Source: Methylobacterium sp. BTF04
GTDB taxonomy: Bacteria; Pseudomonadota; Alphaproteobacteria; Rhizobiales; Beijerinckiaceae
Direction: 5' to 3'
Length of the DNA: 64,000 bases
NCBI RefSeq assembly: GCF_010692745.1
Contig: NZ_JAAHTB010000009.1
Location: 1-64,000 of the forward strand
The position numbers and the translations under genes are program-made. The number at the start of each line of letters is the position of its first letter. Position 1 is the stretch's first letter. Positions 36,620 through 45,432 of the stretch are shown here, one piece after another. Below the pieces are notes generated by a model. That model made no database searches. It saw nothing but the letters and a program-made list of their open reading frames with translations, and was not told the DNA's origin.

Positions 36620-37573
36620 TCAGGCGGTGGTGTCCGACACCACGTTCTGCGGCTTGCCGGCGACGAATGCCTCGACGTTGTCCACCAGCTGGTCGGCGAG
36701 GATTTGCATCGCCTCCTTGCTCGCCCAGGCCACGTGCGGCGTGACGATGAGGTTGGGCAGGTCGAGCTCGCACAGGATGTTGCCGTTCTTGGGCGGCTCG
36801 GTCATCACCACGTCGAAGCCGGCGCCGCCGATGGTACCGTTCTGAAGGGCCTCGGCCAGGGCCTCCTCGTCGACGAGACCGCCGCGCGCGGTGTTGATGA
36901 GGAGCGCATGCGGCTTCATCTTCGCGAGCTGTTCGCGACCGATCATGTTGCGGGTCTCGGGGGTCAGCGGTGCGTGCAACGTAATGACATCAGACTGCGT
37001 CAGAATCGTATCAAAATCGACGAGGCCGTCCTGCGGGAACACGTCGTAGGCGATGACCTTCATGCCGAGCGCTTCCGCGCGCTTGCCGATGGACTTGCCG
37101 AGGGCACCGTAGCCGACGATGCCGAGGGTCGAGCCGGCAATGTCGTGGATCGGGTAGTCGAAGTAGCAGAACTGGGTCGACTTCGCCCAATCGCCCCTGC
37201 GCACCGAGTTGGCGTAGGGCACGATGGCCCGGCGCAGCGCGAAGATCAGGCCGATCACGTGCTCGGGTACGGTGTTGAAGGCGTAGTTGCGGATGTTGAC
37301 GACCGTGATGCCGAGGTCCTTGGCGGCGGCCTTGTCGACCACGTCGGTGCCGGTGGCGGCGACCGCGATCAGCTTGAGGTCGGGCAATTGCTTCAACGTG
37401 TCGGCGCGCATCGGCACCTTGTTGATCAACGCGATCTCGGCGCCCTTCAGGCGCTCCACGATCTCGTCGGGCGTCCAGGTCGAATCGTATTCGACGTATT
37501 CGTGCGGGAAGCTGAACTCCCGAACCTTGGCATCGAGGGATTCACGGTCGAGGAAAACGATCTTCTTCGTCAT
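36620..37573 (-). CDS. hprA: Hydroxypyruvate reductase
   Basis: This 317-aa D-2-hydroxyacid dehydrogenase reduces hydroxypyruvate to glycerate in the serine cycle. Rossmann motif GIVGYGALGKSIGKR (about 149-163) and the catalytic Arg (NTARGGLVDE, about 236), Glu (in TEPP, near 266) and His (VTPHVAWAS, near 283) are present. The start MTKKIVFLDRESL fits M. extorquens HprA, which is about 314 aa. It lies 106 bases after sgaA, which makes its substrate. Confidence 0.96.
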   Translation of the reverse strand: MTKKIVFLDRESLDAKVREFSFPHEYVEYDSTWTPDEIVERLKGAEIALINKVPMRADTLKQLPDLKLIAVAATGTDVVDKAAAKDLGITVVNIRNYAFNTVPEHVIGLIFALRRAIVPYANSVRRGDWAKSTQFCYFDYPIHDIAGSTLGIVGYGALGKSIGKRAEALGMKVIAYDVFPQDGLVDFDTILTQSDVITLHAPLTPETRNMIGREQLAKMKPHALLINTARGGLVDEEALAEALQNGTIGGAGFDVVMTEPPKNGNILCELDLPNLIVTPHVAWASKEAMQILADQLVDNVEAFVAGKPQNVVSDTTA

Positions 37574-37679
37574 GGAACCCTCTGGCCGACTGGGCCGGAT
37601 CGCTGATGCTGCGATGGTCTGGAAAGTCTCCGGGGCCGTTGGGCCCCGGAGATCGATAATCGCCCTAGGGCGTGGAGTC

Positions 37680-38888
37680 TCAGGACTTGGAGAGCGGGTT
37701 CTCGCGCAGGTAGCTCGACGCGGCGGCGACGCCAGAGCCGGGCTGCACCTTCACGCCGTTGTCGAGCATCGACATTTCGGCGCCGGCGATCGCGCCGAGC
37801 AGCGAGAGCTCGTTCATGTCGCCGACGTGGCCGATGCGGAACACCTTGCCGGCCACCTTGCTCAGACCAGCGCCGAGGGCGAGGTTGTAGCGGACATAGG
37901 CGTGCTTGATGATCGCCGCACCGTCGACGCCCTCAGGCACCAGGATGGTGGTGACGGTGTCGGAGTTCCACTTGGGCTCCTTGGCGCAGGTCTTGAGACC
38001 CCAGGCCGCAACCGCCTGGCGGGTGGCCTCGGCGAGCACATGGTGGCGGTGGTAGACGTTCTCGAGGCCTTCCTCGTTAAGGCAGGCAAGCGCCTCGCGC
38101 AGGCCGTAGAGCAGCGGCAGTGGCGGGGTGTAGGGGAAGTAGCCGGCGCCGTTCTGCTTCTGGTGGTCGGCCCAGTCGAAGTACACGTGGGCGAGACGGT
38201 CGTTCTTGCCGGCCGAATCCTCGGCGGCCTTGAGACCCTTGGGGCTGACGCAGATCACGCCGAGGCCGGCGGGCAGCATCAGGCCCTTCTGGGAGCCGGC
38301 GATGGCGCAATCGACGCCCCACTCGTCCATCTTGTAGGGAAGCGAGCCCACCGAGGACACGCCGTCGACGAACAGCAGTGCCGGGTGGCCGGCGGCATCC
38401 ATCGCCTTGCGCACGGCGCCGATATCCGAGGTCACGCCGGTGGCGGTCTCGTTATGGACGACCATGACGGCCTTGATCTCGTGGTTCTTGTCGGCGCGCA
38501 GGGCCTCGCCGATCCGCTCCGGGCTCGCGCCGGTGCCCCACTCCTCGTCCTGGACGATGACGTTGAGGCCGAGACGTTCGGCCATGTCGACCCAGAGATG
38601 GCTGAACTGGCCGAAGCGCGCGGTCAGCACCTTGTCGCCGCGGGCCAGCGTGTTGGTGAGCGCGGATTCCCAGATGCCGGTGCCCGAAGCCGGGAACAGG
38701 AAGATGGTGCCCTCGGTCGAACCGAACACCGCCTTGGTGTCTTGGAACAGCGGCTTCGTCAGCGCGGGGAAGTCGACCGAACGGTGGTCCTCGGACTGCA
38801 CCAGCATCGCGCGCAAGACGCGGTCGGGGATGTTGGTCGGACCGGGAACGAACAGGTGGTTCCGGCCGGGCCGTCGCGTTGCCGCCAT
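37680..38888 (-). CDS. sgaA: Serine-glyoxylate aminotransferase
   Basis: This 402-aa class V aminotransferase transfers the amino group of serine to glyoxylate, giving hydroxypyruvate and glycine. The start MAATRRPGRNHLFVPGPTN is typical, as are GTGIWESALTNTLARGD (about 72) and the PLP lysine in AIAGSQKGLMLPAG (about residue 200). It is the first gene of the serine-cycle block. GGAG lies 9 bases upstream of the ATG. The upstream gap is 583-589 bases and contains an activator-like site more than 450 bases away. Confidence 0.96.
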   Translation of the reverse strand: MAATRRPGRNHLFVPGPTNIPDRVLRAMLVQSEDHRSVDFPALTKPLFQDTKAVFGSTEGTIFLFPASGTGIWESALTNTLARGDKVLTARFGQFSHLWVDMAERLGLNVIVQDEEWGTGASPERIGEALRADKNHEIKAVMVVHNETATGVTSDIGAVRKAMDAAGHPALLFVDGVSSVGSLPYKMDEWGVDCAIAGSQKGLMLPAGLGVICVSPKGLKAAEDSAGKNDRLAHVYFDWADHQKQNGAGYFPYTPPLPLLYGLREALACLNEEGLENVYHRHHVLAEATRQAVAAWGLKTCAKEPKWNSDTVTTILVPEGVDGAAIIKHAYVRYNLALGAGLSKVAGKVFRIGHVGDMNELSLLGAIAGAEMSMLDNGVKVQPGSGVAAASSYLRENPLSKS

Positions 38889-39477
38889 GGTGTTGTCTCC
38901 GTTTTAACGTTGTGCGCGCACGGTTTCGTGCAACGCTTCGATATCGGTGATGAGAAGCGGACGGTGCATCCCGGCGATACTACTCACCGGATTGGTCCCT
39001 ACGCATGGGTGGTCTGGTCGGAGTGTCGGTGGCACCGGCCTGCCCGCAGGAACCCGACAGGCGCCGGACCGGCACCGTCCGGCCACGGGGCATGGTCCCG
39101 AAAGCCCAATGGCCCGAACGCGTCCGAATTCCTCAAGCCTCTCTCCATAGGCCGGGCCGCGCATCTGAGCGCGCGCCGCTTGGCCGTCTCAGCGTGTCAT
39201 CCCGTGGACGGCACCCTTGGTTCGCCTCGATGGGCTCCGGCCACGTGCAAGCGCACGGGGACCGGTGGGGTACCTTGGGTCGAACTATGCCCACCTTCGC
39301 ACCGAAAGGAAAACCCGAAATACTTGCATGCAAATCAAAATTTTTTTCGTGCACGGCAGGCTCGTGCGGCACTGCCGCACGTAATGCGCGACCGATCCGA
39401 CCGAATCGGCCGACGTCATCAAACTGATACGGGAATCCGGTTTGGCTCCGGGACAGTAAGAACGCTCGGAGATGATT
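38889..39477. other. Long regulatory gap between sgaA and the divergent lpxH-like gene
   Basis: No convincing gene lies here; a minus-strand frame (38904-39164) directly before sgaA lacks a ribosome binding site and is Arg/Pro-rich. If the activator-like site at 39341-39381 marks the promoter, the sgaA mRNA would carry a leader of roughly 400 bases. GC-rich hairpins could form in the leader, for example around 39030-39090. I could not match a known riboswitch by eye. Confidence 0.5.
39341..39381 (-). promoter_or_regulatory. Candidate activator site and promoter region of sgaA
   Basis: CGTGCGGCA-C-TGCCGCACG (39363-39381) is a perfect 9-bp inverted repeat. On the minus strand, 15 bases closer to sgaA, a run of seven A (39347-39341) begins an AT-rich stretch. 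The layout equals that upstream of mtkA. It is 91-115 bases from the divergent lpxH-like gene, so action on that gene cannot be excluded. Confidence 0.5.
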
Positions 39478-40299
39478 GTGAGCGAAGAAACAGAGAAGAC
39501 GATCCGCGTCCGGACCCTCTTCCTGTCGGACATGCATCTCGGTACCAAGGGCTGTCAGGCGGAATTGTTGCTGGAGTTCCTGCGCGACTATGATGCTGAC
39601 GAGATCTATCTCGTCGGTGACATCGTCGACGGGTGGCAGCTGAAGTCCGGCTGGTACTGGCCGCAGAGCCACAACGACGTCGTGCAAAAGCTCATGCGCA
39701 AGGTGCGCAAGGGCTCGAACCTGGTCTATGTGCCGGGAAACCACGACGAATTCCTGCGCGATTATATCGGCATGACCTTCGGCGGGATCGAGATCGCCGA
39801 CCAGCGCCTTCACGAGGCCGCCGATGGCAAGCGCTACCTCGTCATCCATGGCGATCAGTTCGACATGGTGGTGCGCCACGCCAAATGGCTCGCCTATCTG
39901 GGCGACGGTGCCTACACGTTCGCCCTCTTCATCAACACCTACGTCAACACCGTGCGCCGCCGCCTCGGCCTCGCGTATTGGTCGCTCTCGGCCTGGGCCA
40001 AGCTCCGGGTGAAGAACGCCGTCAACTTCATCGGAAAGTTCGAGGAACTGCTCAGCGCCGAAGCGCGGCGGGTCGGCGCCGACGGGGTCATCTGCGGACA
40101 CATCCACCATGCCGCTAACCGCCAGATCGGCGGCCTGACCTACCTCAACACCGGGGATTGGGTAGAATCCTGCACCGCCATCGTCGAGCATTACGACGGC
40201 ACCATGGAAGTCCTGCATTATCCGAGCCTCAAGCGCGCGCAAGCGGCGCAGCAGGACGTGCTCGACGTCCGGCAGGACGGGACACGGGCTGTCGCGTGA
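39478..40299 (+). CDS. LpxH-like metallophosphatase (UDP-2,3-diacylglucosamine diphosphatase family)
   Basis: This 273-aa calcineurin-fold enzyme has TLFLSDMHLGTKGC, YLVGDIVDGWQL, PGNHDEFLRDY, VIHGDQFDMV and ICGHIHHA in the right order, all metal ligands intact. Proteins of this branch are annotated as UDP-2,3-diacylglucosamine diphosphatase (lipid A synthesis), though many accompany a glycosyltransferase, as here, and may act on another lipid. An ATG at 39472 abuts a GGAG ribosome binding site and cannot use it; the GTG at 39478 has 6-base spacing and is preferred. The stop overlaps the next gene (GTGA). Confidence 0.8.
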   Translation: MSEETEKTIRVRTLFLSDMHLGTKGCQAELLLEFLRDYDADEIYLVGDIVDGWQLKSGWYWPQSHNDVVQKLMRKVRKGSNLVYVPGNHDEFLRDYIGMTFGGIEIADQRLHEAADGKRYLVIHGDQFDMVVRHAKWLAYLGDGAYTFALFINTYVNTVRRRLGLAYWSLSAWAKLRVKNAVNFIGKFEELLSAEARRVGADGVICGHIHHAANRQIGGLTYLNTGDWVESCTAIVEHYDGTMEVLHYPSLKRAQAAQQDVLDVRQDGTRAVA

Positions 40300-41360
40300 G
40301 GCTCCTCATCGCCTCCGACGCGTGGCACCCGCAGGTCAACGGCGTCGTCCGCTCCCTCGAGCACATGGCCGCCGCCGGGCCGGGCCTCGGCTTCGACACC
40401 GTGATGCTGACGCATCAGGACTTCGCCTCGATTCCGTTGCCGGGCTACCCCGAGATCCGTCTGTCCTACGCCACGAAGGCGAAGGTGGCGCGGCGCTGGG
40501 CCGGGCTCGCGCCGACCCATGTCCACATCGCCACCGAGGGTACGGTGGGCTACGCCACACGACGGTACTGCCTCGCGCACCGGCGACCGTTCACCACGAG
40601 CTATCACACCCGTTTTCCCGAATACCTCGCGGCGCGTGCCCCCATGCCGGAGGCGTGGAGCTACGCCTGGCTGCGGCGGTTCCATGGCGCCTCGAGCGGG
40701 ACGATGGTGAGCACGCCGTCATTGGAGCGCGACCTGTCCGCGCGTGGCTTCACCAACCTGATGCGCTGGACCCGCGGCGTCGACACCGACCTGTTTCGGC
40801 CGCAGGCGTCGGAGGCGCTCGCCGGCCTGCCCCGGCCGATCTTCCTGTTCGTCGGCCGGCTCGCGGTGGAGAAGAACGTCGAGGCCTTTCTCCGCTTGGC
40901 CTTGCCCGGCACCAAGGTCGTGGTCGGTGACGGACCCGACCGGGCGCGTCTGGCCGCGATCGACCCGAAGGCGCGCTTCCTCGGCACCCAGACCGGACCG
41001 ACCCTCGCGGCGACCTACGCGGCCGCTGACGTGTTCGTGTTTCCGAGCCTCACCGACACGTTCGGCATCGTGCTTCTGGAAGCCCTCGCCTGCGGCGTGC
41101 CGGTGGCGGCCTATCCGGTGACCGGGCCCCTCGACGTGATCGGTGGCACGGGGGCCGGCGTGCTCGACCACGATCTGCGCCAGGCGGCGTTCGGTGCCCT
41201 CGCGATCCCCCGGGCGCGATGCCGCGAGGAGGCCCTGCGCTACACCTGGGGTGAGAGCGCCCGGCAATTCTACGACAACATCGCCCTGGCCCACGGCACG
41301 GTCTCGGCACGCACGCGAGTGCGGCCGGGCTCGGTGACCGGGGCGGTGACGCTGGGTTGA
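40296..41360 (+). CDS. Glycosyltransferase family 4 (MgtA-like mannosyltransferase type)
   Basis: This 354-aa GT-B enzyme starts LLIASDAWHPQVNGVVRSL, with PFTTSYHTRFPEYL near residue 100 and the donor-site part FVGRLAVEKNVEAFL (about 188) and SLTDTFGIVLLEALACGVPV (about 250, catalytic Glu region). This set is usual for enzymes that glycosylate diacylglycerol or a lipid carrier. The GTG start overlaps the stop of the phosphatase gene, so the pair is coupled and probably shares a lipid-glycan job. The donor sugar cannot be fixed. Confidence 0.85.
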   Translation: MRLLIASDAWHPQVNGVVRSLEHMAAAGPGLGFDTVMLTHQDFASIPLPGYPEIRLSYATKAKVARRWAGLAPTHVHIATEGTVGYATRRYCLAHRRPFTTSYHTRFPEYLAARAPMPEAWSYAWLRRFHGASSGTMVSTPSLERDLSARGFTNLMRWTRGVDTDLFRPQASEALAGLPRPIFLFVGRLAVEKNVEAFLRLALPGTKVVVGDGPDRARLAAIDPKARFLGTQTGPTLAATYAAADVFVFPSLTDTFGIVLLEALACGVPVAAYPVTGPLDVIGGTGAGVLDHDLRQAAFGALAIPRARCREEALRYTWGESARQFYDNIALAHGTVSARTRVRPGSVTGAVTLG

Positions 41361-41439
41361 GGATCGGACGATCGACGAGGTGACGTGGGCCGGCCCAGCT
41401 GCCAAGGTCCGACCCCGCCACTCACACGCCCCGTGACCG

Positions 41440-42090
41440 ATGCGCCCTTTCGATCCGAATGCCGCTGCGGAGTATCCGGTCGCGATCGGCTGCGACGAGG
41501 TCGGGCGCGGGGCCTTGAGCGGGCCGGTGGTGGTGGCCGCCGTCTGGTTCGACCCCGCGCTGATCCCCCCTGCCCTGCTCGCCCGTCTCGACGACAGCAA
41601 GCGTCTCAAGCGGGCCGAGCGCGAGAGCCTGACGCCGCTGATCCGCGCGCATGGTCGCGTCGCGCTCGCCGCCGGATCGCGCGCGCTGGTCGATCGGATC
41701 AATGTCCGCGGCGCCACCCTGGACGCCATGGCCCGCGCGGTGACCAAGCTCGGCCTCGATGCGACGGTGCTGGTCGATGGCCGCGACTGCATTCCGGGGA
41801 TCGCGCAGCCCTGCCGCGCCGTGATCGGCGGGGACCGGCTCGTGCCGCAGATCGCCGCCGCCTCCATCGTCGCCAAGACCGTGCGCGACGCGGTGATGCG
41901 GGTGCTGGCCCGGCGCCATCCCGATTACGGCTGGGACAGCAATGTCGGCTACGGCACCCGTGCCCATCTGGCCGGGCTGGCGAGCCTCGGCCGCTCGGCC
42001 CACCACCGGGTCAGTTTCACCCGCCGTTACGGGCCTGCGGACGATCTCAGAACAGCGTCAGTTGCGCGCCCAGTGCCGCGCCCCGCGTGA
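41440..42090 (+). CDS. rnhB: Ribonuclease HII
   Basis: This 216-aa endonuclease removes RNA from RNA-DNA hybrids. Active-site acids are in GCDEVGRGALSGPVVVAAV (Asp18, Glu19), VLVDGRDCIPG (Asp near 110) and PQIAAASIVAKTVRD (Asp near 148); the DSKRLKRAERE and GYGTRAHLAGL segments are family-typical with small changes. Its last 44 bases overlap, tail to tail, with the radical SAM gene on the other strand. Confidence 0.94.
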   Translation: MRPFDPNAAAEYPVAIGCDEVGRGALSGPVVVAAVWFDPALIPPALLARLDDSKRLKRAERESLTPLIRAHGRVALAAGSRALVDRINVRGATLDAMARAVTKLGLDATVLVDGRDCIPGIAQPCRAVIGGDRLVPQIAAASIVAKTVRDAVMRVLARRHPDYGWDSNVGYGTRAHLAGLASLGRSAHHRVSFTRRYGPADDLRTASVARPVPRPA

Positions 42091-43189
42091 ACAGGTCGGT
42101 GCGCAAGGTCAGCCGCTCGGTAGCATAGCCGAGACGTCGTTTCGCGAGGCGCATGCGACGCGTGACGAGGTCGGCATAGGCGCCCGATCCCGTCATCCGG
42201 GTGCGATAGCTGGAATCGTAGGCCTTTCCGCCCCGGGCCTGTCGCACCAGCGACATCACGTGGCTTTGCCGGCCGGGATAATGCTCGGCGAACCAGTCGT
42301 TGACGAGGTCGTCGAGCTCATGCGGCAGGCGCAGCAGCACGTGGTTGGCCTCGCGGGCACCGCAATCGCGCGCGCGTTCCAGGATCGTCTCGATCTCGTG
42401 GTCGTTGAGCGACGGGATGATCGGCGCCACGATCACCATCACGGGAATGCCCGCCGCGCTCAAGGACCGGATCGCCTCCAAGCGCTTCTCTGGGTGCGGC
42501 GCGCGCGGATCCATCCGTCGGGCGAGGACCGGATCGAGGGTCGCCACCGAGACCGCGACCTTGACGAGTCCGTCTGCCGCCATGGGGCCGAGAACGTCGA
42601 TGTCTCGGGTGACGAGGTTCGATTTCGTCACGATCCCCACCGGATGGCGGAACCGCGCCAGAACCTCCAGCACCCCGCGGGTGATGCGATACCGGCGCTC
42701 GATCGGCTGGTAGGGATCCGTGGCGGTGCCGAGCGCGATCGTCCCCGGCGTGTAGGCGCGCGCCGACAATTCGCGCTCCAGCAGGGCCGCCGCCTCCGGC
42801 TTGTGAAACAGCTTCGTCTCGAAATCGAGGCCCGGCGACAAGCCGACATAACCGTGGTTCGGCCGCGCGAAACAGTAGATGCAGCCGTGCTCGCAGCCGC
42901 GATAAGGGTTGATCGAACGGTCGAACGCGATGTCCGGCGAGGTATTGCGGGAGATGATGGTGCGGGCACGCTCCGCACTCACCTCGGTGCGCGGCTGCGT
43001 CGGGCCGGCCTCCGATTCCCAGCCATCGTCGAGGATCTCGCGCCGCGTCGTCTCGAAACGGCCGTCGGGGTTGGCGGTGGCGCCCCGCCCCCGCCGCGCT
43101 TCCGGGGCGATCGTCGTGGCGGACAGGCGGCGTTCGCCCAGTCCCGCAGCGGAATCAGTCACCCGACCCGTCGCGTGCCTCCGTGCCAT
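42047..43189 (-). CDS. PA0069-family radical SAM protein
   Basis: This 380-aa protein has the SAM-cluster motif GCEHGCIYCFARP (C-x3-C-x2-C, near residue 100) and the downstream LGTATDPYQPIERRY and LVTRDIDVL segments of the SplB-related PA0069 group. The reaction is unknown. The frame opens with a GTG at 43201; the ATG at 43189 has GGGG 6 bases ahead and is preferred. Its 3' end overlaps rnhB by 44 bases in convergent order. Confidence 0.85.
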   Translation of the reverse strand: MARRHATGRVTDSAAGLGERRLSATTIAPEARRGRGATANPDGRFETTRREILDDGWESEAGPTQPRTEVSAERARTIISRNTSPDIAFDRSINPYRGCEHGCIYCFARPNHGYVGLSPGLDFETKLFHKPEAAALLERELSARAYTPGTIALGTATDPYQPIERRYRITRGVLEVLARFRHPVGIVTKSNLVTRDIDVLGPMAADGLVKVAVSVATLDPVLARRMDPRAPHPEKRLEAIRSLSAAGIPVMVIVAPIIPSLNDHEIETILERARDCGAREANHVLLRLPHELDDLVNDWFAEHYPGRQSHVMSLVRQARGGKAYDSSYRTRMTGSGAYADLVTRRMRLAKRRLGYATERLTLRTDLFTRGAALGAQLTLF

Positions 43190-43366
43190 GATGATCCCCA
43201 CGTCCCGACCGCCATCGTGACGGAAAAGAACGTATCATGAACAAACGGGTGCTGTACTGCGTATATTTCAGGCAAGTCGGCGAGGGGTTGCGTCGGTACG
43301 TAGACTTGTGCGGAAACGTTGCGGATCGGCGCCTTCTCGCGCCGCAAAAATACGCTATGCGCGCGC

Positions 43367-43888
43367 ATGATTTCTGCTCTGATCCACGTGGCGAGGCCGG
43401 CCGACCCTGATGCGGTCGATCAGCTTGCCGATACCCTCGGTGCGTTGGTGGCCGGTGTGGCCGCCGGCCTGATCGGCGATGCCGTGATCATCGCGCCGTC
43501 ACACCATGCCGCGATCGACGCCGTGGCCGAGGCCACCGGGGCCACTCTGGTGATCCGCGCGCGGGGGGCGACCCCCTGGTCGGCCGGGGCGAAGGCGGCC
43601 CGTCGCGAATGGGTGTTGTGTCTCGATGCCGGCGATGTGCCGGCGGAGGGTTGGATCCGCATCCTGGACCGGTTCATCGGTACCGCTCGGCCCGACCTCG
43701 CCCTCGGTCGTCTGCGCCGCCCGCACGCGGGAATCCCGGCCCGGCTTGCGGCGCGCGGTGAAAGCGTCATCGGAGTAACGGCGCCGCGGACCGGCGATCT
43801 CGTCCGCCGCGACCGCCTGCTCGCCGGCCCCAGCTTTTCGCGGCGGCTTAAGGTGCGCCGACTCGCGGCGCGCCTCGAACGGAGCTAG
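43367..43888 (+). CDS. Small GT-A-like glycosyltransferase-related protein
   Basis: This 173-aa protein starts MISALIHVARPADP and contains the family-2-like pattern: an N-terminal strand, GATLVIRARGATPWSAGAKAARREW, and VLCLDAGDVPAEGWIRIL (about 79-96, the place of the nucleotide-sugar Asp). The C-terminal half of a full GT2 domain is missing. It may bind but not transfer a sugar, or be a short active form. Its stop overlaps moaB by 4 bases in convergent order. Recognition is weak. Confidence 0.5.
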   Translation: MISALIHVARPADPDAVDQLADTLGALVAGVAAGLIGDAVIIAPSHHAAIDAVAEATGATLVIRARGATPWSAGAKAARREWVLCLDAGDVPAEGWIRILDRFIGTARPDLALGRLRRPHAGIPARLAARGESVIGVTAPRTGDLVRRDRLLAGPSFSRRLKVRRLAARLERS

Positions 43889-44442
43889 GCCTGGATCGAA
43901 GCGCCCCGGCGCAGGTGCTCGTCGAGGCGCGGCATGATCTCGACGAAGTTGCACGGCCGGTGGCGGTAATCGAGCTGGGCGGCCAGGATGCCGTCCCAGG
44001 CGTCACGGCAGGCGCCGGGAGAGCCCGGCAAGACGAAAACGTAGGTGGCATTCACCACCCCGGCGGTGGCGCGCGACTGCAGCGTCGACGTGCCGATCTT
44101 GTCGTAGGAGATGCGGTGGAAGACCGCCGAGAAGCCGTCCATGCGCTTCTCGAACAATGGCTCGATCGCCTCCGGGGTCACGTCACGGCCGGTGAAGCCG
44201 GTGCCGCCGGTGGTGATGACCACGTCCACCGCCGGATCGCGGGTCCAGGCCTCGACCTGACCCCGAATGGCCTCGACATCGTCCGGGACGATGGTACGCG
44301 CCGCGAGCGTATGGCCGGCGGCACTCAGGCGGTCGGCCAAGGTGTCGCCCGAGCGGTCCTCCTCCAGCGTTCGGGTATCCGATACGGTGAGAACCGCGAT
44401 GGCCAGCGGGACGAAGCTGCGGGTCTTGTCGGATGCGACCAT
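43885..44442 (-). CDS. moaB: Molybdenum cofactor biosynthesis protein B
   Basis: This 185-aa MoCF-fold protein adenylates molybdopterin. LTVSDTRTLEEDRSGDTLADRL (parts near 18-38) and TTGGTGFTGRDVTPEAIEPL (about 81-100) are hallmark segments, and VLPGSPGACRDAWDGIL near the end is typical. No other moa/moe gene lies in this window. It is a single gene convergent with the GT-A-like protein. Confidence 0.93.
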   Translation of the reverse strand: MVASDKTRSFVPLAIAVLTVSDTRTLEEDRSGDTLADRLSAAGHTLAARTIVPDDVEAIRGQVEAWTRDPAVDVVITTGGTGFTGRDVTPEAIEPLFEKRMDGFSAVFHRISYDKIGTSTLQSRATAGVVNATYVFVLPGSPGACRDAWDGILAAQLDYRHRPCNFVEIMPRLDEHLRRGASIQA

Positions 44443-44523
44443 GAATGTGCTGCCTTCGGCTGATCCGCGCGGGCGTTCGATCGCGATCCTACGGCAAACC
44501 GCGACCTGCCGACAGCGCCGGTC

Positions 44524-45432
44524 TCAATTGCCGGTGGCGCGGAAGGTGTCGCAGGATTTGGTCTGGCCGCTCTTGTAGCCGGTCATGAACCAGCGCTGGC
44601 GCTGCGCCGACGAACCGTGCGTGAACGAATCCGGCACGGCATAGCCCTGCGACTGCTTCTGCAACTTGTCATCGCCGATGGCGCTGGCCGCGTTCATCGC
44701 CTCTTCGATATCGCCGGGTTCGAGCGAATTGTACTTGTCGTTGGAATTCTTCGCCCACACGCCGGCGAGGCAATCGGCCATCAGTTCGATGCGCACCGAA
44801 AGCTGGTTCGACTCGACCTTGCTCGACGCGTTCTGCTGGCGACCCTGCACCTTGCCCAGGATGCCGAGTTCGTCCTGGACGTGGTGCCCGACTTCGTGGG
44901 CGATGACGTATGCATAGGCGAAGTCACCCTTCACGCCGAACTTCTGCTCCATCTCCTTGAAGAACGACGTGTCGAGATAAACTTTCTTGTCGATCGGGCA
45001 GTAGAACGGCCCCATGGCGGCCTGGGCCGAGCCGCAACCGCTGCGGGTGCCGCCCTGGTAAAGCACCATCGTCGTCGGCCGGTATTGGCGCCCGGTCTGG
45101 TTCGGCAGCACCGTGCTCCAGACATCCTCGGTATTGCCGAGGATCGCGGCGGCGAACTTGCCGTTCTCGTCGGTGGGCTTGGATTTGCGCTGGGACTGGG
45201 TCTGCGGGTCGGCCTGCTCTTGGCGCGGGCGTCCGCCGCCGGACATCTGCTCGGCGCCCCCGATCAGGACCGCCGGATTGATCCCGGTGACCCAGCCGAT
45301 GATGCACAGAATGACGATGGTCCCGATGCCGAGACTGCCGGCGCCGCCGCCCGGAAAGCCGCCACCGCCGCCACCGCCTTCACCACGCCGGTCTTCGACG
45401 TTGTCGGAACTGCGGAAATCATCCCAGCGCAT
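44524..45432 (-). CDS. YpfJ-type neutral zinc metallopeptidase
   Basis: This 302-aa protein has a Gly-rich N-terminus, one transmembrane helix (LGIGTIVILCIIGWVTGI, about 35-53) and a periplasmic peptidase domain with the zinc motif AYVIAHEVGHHVQDELG (HEVGH, about 182-186) and a second ligand segment ELMADCLAGVWA (about 219). The frame extends to 45477; MRWDDFRSSDNVEDRRG is the conserved family N-terminus. Substrate is unknown. It follows the uracil-DNA glycosylase gene by 121 bases on the same strand. Confidence 0.88.
   Translation of the reverse strand: MRWDDFRSSDNVEDRRGEGGGGGGGFPGGGAGSLGIGTIVILCIIGWVTGINPAVLIGGAEQMSGGGRPRQEQADPQTQSQRKSKPTDENGKFAAAILGNTEDVWSTVLPNQTGRQYRPTTMVLYQGGTRSGCGSAQAAMGPFYCPIDKKVYLDTSFFKEMEQKFGVKGDFAYAYVIAHEVGHHVQDELGILGKVQGRQQNASSKVESNQLSVRIELMADCLAGVWAKNSNDKYNSLEPGDIEEAMNAASAIGDDKLQKQSQGYAVPDSFTHGSSAQRQRWFMTGYKSGQTKSCDTFRATGN

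Noticed and set aside
28500..38888. The serine-cycle block as a new system
   Set aside because: Gene order and products match the known methylobacterial serine cycle; only its promoter layout and flanking genes are noteworthy.
38904..39164. An 86-aa frame directly before sgaA as a leader gene
   Set aside because: No ribosome binding site, unusual composition, and no recognisable similarity; treated as leader sequence.
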